From assembly GCA_036257895.1 (NCBI GenBank), contig DATAES010000054.1:1-17653 (forward strand): a stretch of DNA of 17,653 nucleotides. Reading direction: 5' to 3'. The notes below the pieces were generated by a model. The model did no database searches, was not told the DNA's origin, and saw only the letters and a list, made by a program, of their open reading frames with translations. This stretch comes from DATAES01 sp036257895 (GTDB lineage Bacteria; Actinomycetota; Acidimicrobiia; Acidimicrobiales; JACDCH01). The position numbers and the translations under genes are program-made. Below are positions 1 through 8,916 of the stretch, one piece after another. How positions within the stretch are numbered: position 1 is the first letter of the stretch; every line of letters starts with the position of its first letter.

Positions 1-616
1 AGTAGTACGGGTTCTCGCCGACCGAATGGTCGGTGGTGTCGACAACCTCGGTGATCTCGGGAATCGCGGAGAGGATCGCTGACTCGATTCCCTCCCGGAG
101 TGTCATCGCCGACATCGCGCAGCCCTGGCAACCGCCGCCCATCGTGATGTACGCGCTGCTCTCCTCGACCTTGACCACTGACGCGTAGCCGCCATGTGCG
201 GCGATGGCCGGGTTGACCTGCTGGTCGAGCAGTTGCCGAACCTTCTCCTCGGTCGTGCCGGACAACTCGATCGGATCCCCGAGGCGGGGCATCGACGGCC
301 GGTTGGGATTGCGCAGCACGAGGCCGCCCTGGTCCACGTTCGACGGCAGATCGAGCGTCGCGCCCAGCAAGTTGTCGACACTCTCCGCGGGCACGACGAC
401 CGGCAGGCCCCTCTCGTCCTGGAGGACGTCGTCCTCGGCCCGTTCCTCGAGCGGCTCGAACGACAGGTCATAGGTGAAATCGGCACCGCGCACACCGGTC
501 ACCTCGATGCGCAGGCCGAGGCCGTCAGGGTCGTCCTCGGCCGCACGAAGTTCGAGGATCTTGGCGAGTGCCTCGTCCGTGACCGTGATGATCGGCTCGG
601 TGATGGTGTCAGACAT
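1..616 (-). CDS. nfuA: NfuA/NifU-type iron-sulfur cluster carrier protein, cut by left edge
   Basis: Reading leftward from ATG at 616, 205 codons are visible. Residues about 10-115 resemble an A-type (HesB/IscA-like) scaffold domain with no cysteine at all, as in the degenerate N-terminal domain of NfuA. Residues about 122-200 are a NifU C-terminal domain with the cluster-binding motif G-G-G-C163-Q-G-C166. Such proteins accept Fe-S clusters, bridged between two subunits by the C-x-x-C pair, and deliver them to apo-enzymes in the cytoplasm. The last full codons read E-N-P-Y-Y and the next codon begins with T, so the gene may stop at or just beyond the edge. There is no good SD before 616, but TAGCCT (630 to 625, minus strand) lies 8 bases upstream, compatible with a nearly leaderless transcript. 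It follows the SDR gene by 45 bases. The family call is firm; NfuA versus a bacterial Nfu-like subtype is less certain. Confidence 0.9.
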   Translation of the reverse strand, partial: MSDTITEPIITVTDEALAKILELRAAEDDPDGLGLRIEVTGVRGADFTYDLSFEPLEERAEDDVLQDERGLPVVVPAESVDNLLGATLDLPSNVDQGGLVLRNPNRPSMPRLGDPIELSGTTEEKVRQLLDQQVNPAIAAHGGYASVVKVEESSAYITMGGGCQGCAMSAMTLREGIESAILSAIPEITEVVDTTDHSVGENPYY

Positions 617-661
617 CGTGTCCAAGGCTACCGGGGGCGCTGCCGGATCGGCCGCGACGCG

Positions 662-1423
662 TCACGGCCCGCCCGCGTCGACGTAGATCCGCTCGCCGGT
701 CAAGTAACTCGCCGTGTCCGACACCAGCCACCGCACCACGGCGGCGACGTCCTCGGGCCGGCACACGCGGCCGAAGGGCATCGCCGGATCCATGGTCTCG
801 ATGTCCTGGCCCCACGCCCGCACGAGTCGACGCCCCATCTCGGTGCGCACAAGGCCGGGGGCGACGATGTTGACGTGGATCCCGTTCGCCCGCTCCTCCT
901 TCGCGAGCGTGAGCGCCAGAGCCTCCATCGCGGACTTGCCCATGTTGTACGGCGCGCCGTTGGCGGCATAGCGGCGGGTCGCGGCCGACGAGATGAACAC
1001 GATGTCGCCGCGAGGACGGGTGCGCATCGCGGGAAGCACGGCGGCGGACAGCCAGTGGGGGCCGATGGCATGGGTGCGCAGGAGCCGCAGCACTTCCTCC
1101 GGATCCGTGTCGGCGACCGAGTTCCCGCGCGATGCGATGCCCGCGTTGTTCACGAGGATGTCGACCGGTCCGAGCGCGTCGATCGCCGCTGACGCGACCG
1201 CCTGGACTTCGTCGAGCACTTCGAGTGAACCCGGCACCGCCACCGCACGCCTGTCCATCGCTTCGATGGCAGCAACCGTCTCTTCGGCGGCGTCCTTGTC
1301 GCGCCGGTAGTTGACTGCCACGTCCGCGCCGTCCTCCGCCAAGGCGAGGGAGATCGCTCGGCCGATCCCACGCCCGCCGCCGGTCACGAGGGCGGTGCGA
1401 CCATGCAAGGAAGATGAAGCCAT
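662..1423 (-). CDS. SDR-family NAD(P)-dependent oxidoreductase
   Basis: A 253-residue classical short-chain dehydrogenase/reductase. The Rossmann cofactor motif T-G-G-G-R-G-I-G is at residues 14-21, N-N-A-G at 92-95, catalytic Ser146, Tyr159 and Lys163 (Y-N-M-G-K), and a C-terminal Y-V-D-A-G-G-P segment. The reading frame extends to 1630, but the ATG at 1423 gives the family's normal N-terminus and length; there is no clear SD. R40-R41 after the second beta strand would suit NADP(H), which is inference. Oddity: the position that normally holds the structural Asn of the Asn-Ser-Tyr-Lys tetrad reads H118-A-I-G. It resembles FabG-like 3-oxoacyl reductases, but the substrate cannot be told from sequence. 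It lies 47 bases downstream of the nurA-like gene on the same strand and may be read from the same transcript. Confidence 0.9.
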   Translation of the reverse strand: MASSSLHGRTALVTGGGRGIGRAISLALAEDGADVAVNYRRDKDAAEETVAAIEAMDRRAVAVPGSLEVLDEVQAVASAAIDALGPVDILVNNAGIASRGNSVADTDPEEVLRLLRTHAIGPHWLSAAVLPAMRTRPRGDIVFISSAATRRYAANGAPYNMGKSAMEALALTLAKEERANGIHVNIVAPGLVRTEMGRRLVRAWGQDIETMDPAMPFGRVCRPEDVAAVVRWLVSDTASYLTGERIYVDAGGP

Positions 1424-1470
1424 GCGCGTTTCTACCGGTTTCTTGCTCGGGCCGTCGCTGCCAGCTTCGG

Positions 1471-2415
1471 TCAGGCGGCGTTCGACACGGCCAGCCGCAA
1501 CCCGCGCAACAACAGGCCTTGATCGCCCAAGCGGTTGCGGAGCGTCCGCTCGAGCCCGGCGATCGGATACAGATTCTGCGGCGCCCGGGTGTCCTTGTGC
1601 ACCGCGGACGCGAAGCGCGGCAAGGAGCACGCCGATCGATCGGCGAGTTGGACAGCCGCTGTCAGCGGCAGATCCGTTGCGGCCTCACACCGCACCACAC
1701 CGGCCAGGGGGTGCACGATCGGCCCGGGCAATCGCAGGTACCACGACCAGCGCGCCACGCTCTCGCCGACCACGAACACCGGCGTGCGCTCGCCGGGGTC
1801 GAGCGTGCCGGCCACGCGCAGCACGTCCGGTGGCCCGTAGCCGCGCTGGAGTGTCTTGATGTAGCCGAGCGCGCCGCCGAGATGGCGGTGCTGACTCAAG
1901 GGACCGTCGACGACGAGCTGCTCGCCCCCTACGGCCACCCGAGCCGAAAGAGCGGCCTCGGCCTCGCCACGCGTGCGCGCCACCGCTCGTTCGAGTACCT
2001 CGATCTCGTCGTCGGCAACGCTGGTGTGACGCCAGGTGCCGTGCCTCGTCACGACATGATCGGCGCCTTCGGCCGGCGCTGCGAGGATGCGATCGACGAC
2101 GACGTCGAGCACTTCGGCGACACCGTCGCACCGCACGGCACCGGCGGCGACGCTCGCGCAAAGGCCGTGACGAGTGATGCCGTCGTCGCCAGTTACCCAG
2201 GCCCGTGCGTCGATGCGCTGCACGCCGTCCACGAAGATCACGGCATCCCACGAGGGGACCTCCGGGCGCTGTGGGGTCCAGTCGCGCAACGGCACCTCGA
2301 CGTCGGTGTCGGTCGGGACGTCGCTCGGGACGAGCGCGCTCGGATCCGCGGCACCGATGCCGTAGCCCGGGTCCCACGCGTCGATGGCGATGCGATGCAT
2401 CACGCGCTCGTTCAC
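1471..2415 (-). CDS. nurA: NurA-like DNA end-resection nuclease
   Basis: 314 residues from a GTG start whose last bases overlap the sbcC stop (GTGA). Features expected of the NurA nuclease family are V62-D63-G64 after a beta strand (D-A-V-I-F-V-D-G), V-V-D170-G-P-L followed by a G-Y-I-K187 segment, and a C-terminal H273-K-D-T-R-A-P-Q-N-L-Y-P-I stretch. In archaea NurA is a Mn-dependent nuclease that docks on the HerA hexamer and degrades DNA ends together with Mre11-Rad50. Sequence similarity across the NurA family is low, so the call rests on these motifs plus context: it is the fourth gene of a coupled unit with HerA-like, Mre11-like and Rad50-like genes. In-frame alternatives GTG 2403 and ATG 2400 would break the overlap and are less likely. 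If it is not NurA, it is an uncharacterised protein fixed to this complex. Confidence 0.72.
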   Translation of the reverse strand: MNERVMHRIAIDAWDPGYGIGAADPSALVPSDVPTDTDVEVPLRDWTPQRPEVPSWDAVIFVDGVQRIDARAWVTGDDGITRHGLCASVAAGAVRCDGVAEVLDVVVDRILAAPAEGADHVVTRHGTWRHTSVADDEIEVLERAVARTRGEAEAALSARVAVGGEQLVVDGPLSQHRHLGGALGYIKTLQRGYGPPDVLRVAGTLDPGERTPVFVVGESVARWSWYLRLPGPIVHPLAGVVRCEAATDLPLTAAVQLADRSACSLPRFASAVHKDTRAPQNLYPIAGLERTLRNRLGDQGLLLRGLRLAVSNAA

Positions 2416-4802
2416 CGGTCCACCCGGACGATCGTCGAGGCATTGCCTGTGCGAGTGACCTCGAACCGGACCGGCAACCGCTCCGCGAGATCGGCCACAT
2501 GGCTGACGACACCCACGAGCCGACCGGACGCGCCCAGTTCTTCGATGGCGCTCGTCACTACGTCGAGCGTGTCGGCATCGAGCGTGCCGAAGCCTTCATC
2601 GAGGAAGATCGACTCGAGCCGGGCGACACCGTTCGCAGCGAGCACCGCGATGCGGTCAGCGAGCGCGAGCGCGAGCGCGAGCGAGGCGAGAAACGTCTCG
2701 CCGCCCGAAAGGGTGCGCGCACTTCGCACCTCGCCGGCGTTGCGGTGGTCGACGACGACGAATCCGCCGCTCTTCTTGTCGACCCGCAGTGCGTACTGGC
2801 CACCGGACAGCGTGCCGAGCACCTCGGTTGCGCCTTCGGCCAGCGCCGTCAGCGCCTCGTCGAGCACCCACTTCTCGAAGTGGCGAGCATCCAGATGCGT
2901 CGCCAACGAACGAGCAACGTCGCGACGGGATTCGACTGTTCCCAGCTGCACGCGCAGCTTCTCGGCTGCAGTTGCCTGCTCGCGCAGCTGGTCATGATCG
3001 GCCGACGCTTGCCCGAGCGCCTGCCGCGCTGCACCGCCGGGTTCGTCGCCCCGACGAACGCCGACACCCTGTGTACGGCAGCGGTCGACCAGGTCTGCGA
3101 CGCGCTCGTCGACGCGCTGCGCGACAGACGCGGCCTTGCCGGCCAACTCCTCAGCCTTCGCTCGGCGCTCATCTGCCTCCGCGCTCGCCCATCGGACCAA
3201 CGAGTACCACTCGTCGACCAGCGATACGTCACGTCCGAGCCGAGCAGGCGGGCCGAGTGCGGCCACGGCGTCACGGGCCACGTCGTACTCGTGGCGAGCT
3301 TCACGCTCTTCGAGGATGCGCGCCTCTCGGGCGACGGTCGCCTCACGGAGCGCGCGCCGCGCTGCGTCGGCCTCTTGCGCGGCCCTGTCGCGCTCGCTAC
3401 GAGCGGCGTCCACGCGCTCCAGCGAGGCAACGACCGCGTCACGCGCTGGTTCGCCGTCGAGTTTGCGTTCGACCTCCTCGAGTTGCGACGCGACCTGTGC
3501 CACCGTCGTCGCGGCCGCGGTCGTCGCCTGCTGGGCCGCTGAGTGGGCGTCGAGCGCACCGCGGTGCTCACGCTCGGCTTTGTCCCGGCGCCGTTTGGTG
3601 GTCTCGAGCGCCGGCGCCGCCGCCGTCTCGGGCAGGCTCCCGACTTCTTGAAGGCAGACCGGGCACGGTTCGCCGACGACGAGATCGGCGCGGACAGCGT
3701 GCGCGCGGTGAGCCGCCGCGGCGGCCGCTTCTGCCTCACGCGCCTCCGCGAGCCCACGCTCGGCTGCTAGCAGCGCGTTACTCGTCGCGACCTGGTCGGA
3801 CCGTCGCTCGGCGAGGACCACGTCGTCCTTCGCATGCCGCTCGAGTAGCGCCGTCCGCAGATCGTGCGCTTCGCGCACCAGGATCAGATGTGAAGGATCC
3901 GGCAAGGCTGCAGCCGCTGCCTCCGCCGATACCGCCGCCGCCTCGGCAACCTGCATCTCCGCATCGGCATCAGCCACTCGAGCCGCGGCAACGGTCAGTC
4001 GATCGTGTAGCTCGTCGAGCCCATCGGGGAGGGCGATCGCGCTGAGTCGCGTCGCCTCTGTTGCCAGCCGTCCCGCGTCCGCCTTCGCCTCAGCAACTTC
4101 GTCGTTCAACGCGTCGAGCTCGGGCACCGCCGCGTCGAGTTCGGCGACGAGCAAAGAAAGACATTCGACCCGTGCTTCGGCGGCGGCGATCGCTTCGGGC
4201 GTCGCGCCGGCCAGATCACTGAGGCGACCTGCGAGCACGGCGGCCTGTGACTTGGCATCGGCGGACCTGCGTCCGGCGAGCTCGGCCATGCGGCCGTACA
4301 CACCGAGGTCGAGCAGGGTGACCAGGAGGTCCTGACGGTCCCTCGGCTTGTCGTGGAGGAAGCGGGCGAACTCGCCCTGCGGCAGCACGACGCATTTCGT
4401 GAAGTGCTCGTAGGAGAGGCCGAGCAACTCCCCGACCGTCGCCGTCAGCTCGTCCGCGTTGCCGGCCAGCACTTCGCCCGAGCACTCGAGCCTCGCTTCG
4501 GCGGTGTTGGCGCCCGTCTTCGTCCGCCTGACCACGCGCGTCGCCGTGTACTCGCCGTTGCCCATCGTGAAGTCGAGCCGCACCCGCGCCTCGGCCATGC
4601 CCTGGGAGATGATCGGCGCGACCTCACGCCGATCGAGTCGCGGCACCGTGCCGTAGAGCGCGAATACGACGGCATCGAGGACGGATGTCTTGCCGCTGCC
4701 AGTCGGTCCGGTCAGCGCGAACAGGTCGGCGCCCTCGAAGTCGACCGTCGTCGGCTCACGAAACGCGGTGAACCCCTCGAAGTCGAGCCGGACCGGCCTC
4801 AT
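2412..4802 (-). CDS. sbcC: SbcC/Rad50-type SMC-like ATPase
   Basis: 796 residues. The N-terminal ATPase half has Walker A G-P-T-G-S-G-K-T at 32-39 and the Q-loop V-V-L-P-Q142-G-E-F. Long Ala/Glu/Arg-rich coiled-coil arms (about 180-375 and 400-650) flank a zinc hook C380-P-V-C383. The C-terminal half has the ABC signature L-S-G-G-E at 698-702, Walker B I-F-L-D735-E736, D-loop G-T-L-D at 739-742 and a switch His768. With SbcD it forms the complex that tethers and trims DNA ends, hairpins and protein-blocked breaks. The arms are short compared with E. coli SbcC (over 1000 residues) and closer to archaeal Rad50. Its ATG overlaps the sbcD stop (ATGA), and its own stop overlaps the GTG of the nurA-like gene. 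A GAGCGC hexamer run at 2661-2684 encodes the Leu-Ala repeat after the signature motif. Confidence 0.96.
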   Translation of the reverse strand: MRPVRLDFEGFTAFREPTTVDFEGADLFALTGPTGSGKTSVLDAVVFALYGTVPRLDRREVAPIISQGMAEARVRLDFTMGNGEYTATRVVRRTKTGANTAEARLECSGEVLAGNADELTATVGELLGLSYEHFTKCVVLPQGEFARFLHDKPRDRQDLLVTLLDLGVYGRMAELAGRRSADAKSQAAVLAGRLSDLAGATPEAIAAAEARVECLSLLVAELDAAVPELDALNDEVAEAKADAGRLATEATRLSAIALPDGLDELHDRLTVAAARVADADAEMQVAEAAAVSAEAAAAALPDPSHLILVREAHDLRTALLERHAKDDVVLAERRSDQVATSNALLAAERGLAEAREAEAAAAAAHRAHAVRADLVVGEPCPVCLQEVGSLPETAAAPALETTKRRRDKAEREHRGALDAHSAAQQATTAAATTVAQVASQLEEVERKLDGEPARDAVVASLERVDAARSERDRAAQEADAARRALREATVAREARILEEREARHEYDVARDAVAALGPPARLGRDVSLVDEWYSLVRWASAEADERRAKAEELAGKAASVAQRVDERVADLVDRCRTQGVGVRRGDEPGGAARQALGQASADHDQLREQATAAEKLRVQLGTVESRRDVARSLATHLDARHFEKWVLDEALTALAEGATEVLGTLSGGQYALRVDKKSGGFVVVDHRNAGEVRSARTLSGGETFLASLALALALADRIAVLAANGVARLESIFLDEGFGTLDADTLDVVTSAIEELGASGRLVGVVSHVADLAERLPVRFEVTRTGNASTIVRVDR

Positions 4803-5937
4803 GCGGAGATCTCCTCGTAGACCTCGTCGAAGAGCGCGGTGAGAGCGTCGTCCTCCACGCCCGCACTCTCGAGATAGGCACCGAACAACTCCCGGGGCGA
4901 ACGCCCGGCCCGCGTCTCTATGTCGGCCGACGACCGCACATCGGATGAGCCGTCGAGCACCACGTCGACCGCGTTGGGGAACAGCTCGCGCACCTCGTCC
5001 GCCAACCCGAGGCGCACCTTCTCCTTCACGTGTACGCGAACGTAAGCGTCGGGATCGACCGCCCGACCGCGCAACTCGGCGAGCGATCCCTCCACGATCG
5101 ATAAGGGGCGCCCAGCCGTCAGCGGCACCTCGGTCACCCGCGCCGGCGAGCCCGCCGATGCCTCGACGACGAGCGCCACCTTGCCCTGGCCCGCCTCACC
5201 GAAGTCGAGTTGCAGAGGTGACCCGCAGTACCGGATGGGACACGGACCCGGGATCTGCTGAGGTCGGTGGAGATGACCGAGCGCGACATAGTGCGCGGCA
5301 GCGGGGAAGACCGTGGCAGGCACGCCGTAGGCCGCGCTCAGATGAGCCGCGCGCTCCGAACCGGATGGGTCGGACCCGTGCACGAACGCGTGCGCGGCGA
5401 TGACGTTGACAGCGTCGGGCCGGAAGCGCGCGCACAACCAGTTGCACAGCTTGCGATACCGCTCCTCGTAGAGCTGCACCGACTCGGACGCCTCGCCGCT
5501 CATCAACTGCTCGGCTCTCACGACCCATCGTTGCGACAGGAAGGGCAGCGCGGCCACCAGCATGACCTCACTTCCGTCGCGGCTGGGAACCTCGACCACG
5601 GACGTGTCGGGATCGGCGAACACCGGTCGGGTGATCACTGCGCCGAGTTCGAGCAGGGGCTGCACCGCCTGCCATCGACGGTCGCTGTCGTGGTTGCCCG
5701 CGATGACGACCACCCGCGTGTCGGAAGCCGCGAGGTCGAGGAGCGCCCGGTAGACGATGCGTTCCGATTCGGGCGTCGGTGCCGCCATGTCGAACACGTC
5801 GCCGCAGACGAGCACCGCGTCGACTTCGTGCTCGCGTGCGATCGAAGCCAACTCGGCCAGGACTGCCTCGTGCTCACTCGCGCGGGACTGACCACGGATC
5901 GTCCGGCCGACATGCCAGTCCGCGGTGTGGAGGAACT

Positions 5938-5941
<4 letters not shown>
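4799..5941 (-). CDS. sbcD: SbcD/Mre11-type DNA repair exonuclease
   Basis: 380 residues, calcineurin-like metallophosphoesterase. The metal and catalytic motifs occur in the usual order: H-T-A-D8-W-H10, G-D48-V-F-D51, G-N83-H84-D85, A-A-H184-A-F, and G-H223-L-H225. The C-terminal 100 residues form the capping and Rad50-binding region. It would act as the Mn-dependent 3'-5' exonuclease/endonuclease of the SbcCD (Mre11-Rad50) complex. The reading frame is open up to 6028, but the ATG at 5941 places the M-K-F-L-H-T-A-D-W-H motif at the very start as in all family members, and gives an ATGA overlap with the stop of the HerA-like gene. Its stop overlaps the sbcC start in the same way, so the two proteins are likely made in matched amounts. 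All catalytic residues appear intact. Confidence 0.96.
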
Positions 5942-7644
<1,703 letters not shown>

Positions 7645-7756
7645 GCTCCGGGCGTCGCTCCGCTCCTGCCTCCGCATGCCTCCTGGCCCGACGCTGGCGC
7701 TTCCCGGGCCGGCTCGCACTCGGCCGTTGCTGTCGTCGGGCTCCACCATCTCTTGG

Positions 7757-7762
7757 ATCGTA
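7757..7762 (-). promoter_or_regulatory. Candidate -10 box for the herA-sbcD-sbcC-nurA operon
   Basis: On the minus strand TACGAT (7762 to 7757) fits the actinobacterial TANNNT -10 pattern. It is followed by 7 bases and then an in-frame ATG at 7749, the geometry of a leaderless transcript. No convincing -35 is visible 16-18 bases upstream. It lies in the short divergent gap between the HerA-like gene and the dehalogenase, where a promoter for the minus-strand operon is expected. Short motifs like this occur by chance, so the call is tentative. Confidence 0.3.
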
Positions 7763-7789
7763 AGACGGGGGTGTGACAGCGTCGCGGAC

Positions 7790-8713
7790 GTGGACTTCCT
7801 GCGCACCCCCGATGACCGGTTCGCCGATCTGCCCGGCTACCCGTTCGAGCCGAACTACGTCGACGTCGCCGCCGGTGACGGCAGTGACGACGCCCTCCGG
7901 GTCCACTACGTGGACGCGGGCGACAAGACGAGCGGCGACACCGTGTTGCTCATGCACGGCGAGCCGTCGTGGAGCTACCTGTACCGCAAGATGATCCCGA
8001 TCCTGGTCGACGCGGGGTACCGGTGCATCGCTCCTGACCTCGTCGGGTTCGGTCGATCGGACAAGCCGACACCTCGTAGCGAGTACACGTACGCGCGCCA
8101 CGTGGAGTGGATGCGGGAGGCCCTGTTCGACAAGCTCGCCCTCAGCCGTCTCACGCTCGTCGGGCAGGACTGGGGAGGGCTCATCGGACTCCGACTGGTA
8201 GGCGAGCACCCCGACCAGTTCGCGCGGGTGGTCGCGGCTAACACCTTCCTGCCGACCGGCGATCGCCATCCCGGCAAGGCTTTTCTCGCGTGGCAGCAGT
8301 ACAGCCAGGAGACGCCCGACTTCCATGTCGGCGGGATCGTGAAGGGCGGCTGCCGCACCGAGCTCGACGATGCGACCATCGCTGCCTACGACGCCCCGTT
8401 CCCTGACGACACGTACAAGGAGGGCGCACGTCAATTCCCCCTGCTGGTGCCGACCTCACCGGACGACCCTGCTGCGCCCGCCAACCGCACGGCCTGGGAG
8501 ACCCTTCAAAAATTCGACAAGCCGTTCCTGTGCGCCTTCAGCGACCAGGACCCGATCACGGGTGGCGCTGACCGGGTTTTGAAGGAGCAGATCCCCGGAA
8601 CACAAGGTCGACCGCACACGACCATCGAAGGTGGTGGCCACTTTCTGCAGGAGGACCGGGGACCGGAGCTGGCACAGGTCGTCGCGGCATTCATCGCGAA
8701 CACATCCGGATAG
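7790..8713 (+). CDS. Haloalkane dehalogenase, DhlA-like alpha/beta hydrolase
   Basis: 307 residues from GTG 7790. The N-terminus R-T-P-D-D-R-F-A-D-L-P-G-Y-P-F and the H56-G-E-P-S-W-S-Y-L-Y-R-K-M-I-P block closely resemble Xanthobacter DhlA. Nucleophile Asp127 lies in G-Q-D-W-G-G, with halide-binding Trp128 beside it. The acid is probably Asp254 (S-D-Q-D-P), the base His284 (G-G-G-H-F-L-Q-E-D), and W168 in the cap region may be the second halide ligand. This matches the Asp-Asp-His plus Trp-Trp layout of subfamily I dehalogenases, which hydrolyse carbon-halogen bonds to alcohol and halide. The natural substrate is unknown and many such proteins are annotated on family grounds alone. There is no strong SD before the GTG, and upstream in-frame codons do not extend the domain. 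It is divergent from herA and not obviously part of the following operon. Confidence 0.88.
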   Translation: MDFLRTPDDRFADLPGYPFEPNYVDVAAGDGSDDALRVHYVDAGDKTSGDTVLLMHGEPSWSYLYRKMIPILVDAGYRCIAPDLVGFGRSDKPTPRSEYTYARHVEWMREALFDKLALSRLTLVGQDWGGLIGLRLVGEHPDQFARVVAANTFLPTGDRHPGKAFLAWQQYSQETPDFHVGGIVKGGCRTELDDATIAAYDAPFPDDTYKEGARQFPLLVPTSPDDPAAPANRTAWETLQKFDKPFLCAFSDQDPITGGADRVLKEQIPGTQGRPHTTIEGGGHFLQEDRGPELAQVVAAFIANTSG

Positions 8714-8802
8714 CGGTCGGTTTTCGTAACACCGGGGTAGTTTCGCCGGACAACCCCTGTCGAACCCCCGGCGCGCCGCCTGTCCCACTGGCGGCCGAAG
8801 CG

Positions 8803-8809
8803 AAGGAGG
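8803..8809 (+). promoter_or_regulatory. Strong ribosome binding site of the small ORF before egtA
   Basis: AAGGAGG is a near-perfect anti-16S match, 5 bases before ATG 8815. It is the strongest ribosome site near the ergothioneine operon; egtA itself has none. This is the main reason to treat the 31-codon ORF as translated. Confidence 0.75.
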
Positions 8810-8814
8810 CCGTG

Positions 8815-8910
8815 ATGACGAGGACTACGAGAGTGGGCGGCAGCAACTACATGTGGCTGGCACCGGTCCGCAACCTCAGCTGGGTGGCGGCACACTTCGG
8901 ACATCGGTAG
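8815..8910 (+). CDS. 31-residue small ORF preceding and in frame with egtA
   Basis: ATG at 8815, 31 codons, TAG at 8908-8910. It begins M-T-R-T-T-R-V-G-G-S-N-Y-M-W-L-A and ends V-A-A-H-F-G-H-R; it has two His, two Trp, no Cys and no acidic residue, so it is basic. A strong SD (AAGGAGG) is correctly spaced. Its TAG is separated from the egtA GTG at 8917 by 6 bases, and both lie in the same frame, so read-through of one TAG would fuse the peptide to EgtA. I recognise no family. It could be a translational-coupling leader, a small protein of the ergothioneine pathway, an attenuator peptide, or the former N-terminus of EgtA cut off by a stop codon. The preceding 101 bases hold only a weak GGGGT/ACCCC inverted repeat (8734-8757) and a possible TAGTTT -10 (8738-8743). 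Confidence 0.55.
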   Translation: MTRTTRVGGSNYMWLAPVRNLSWVAAHFGHR

Positions 8911-8916
8911 TCCGTC

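Noticed and set aside
194..1192. 332-codon plus-strand open frame opposite nfuA and the SDR gene
   Set aside because: It spans two real minus-strand genes and the gap between them; no domain.
2658..2690. Tandem GAGCGC repeat
   Set aside because: It encodes the conserved Leu-Ala helix after the SbcC signature motif, so the protein explains it.
2205..3542. 445-codon plus-strand open frame opposite sbcC
   Set aside because: A high-GC shadow of sbcC with no recognisable protein.
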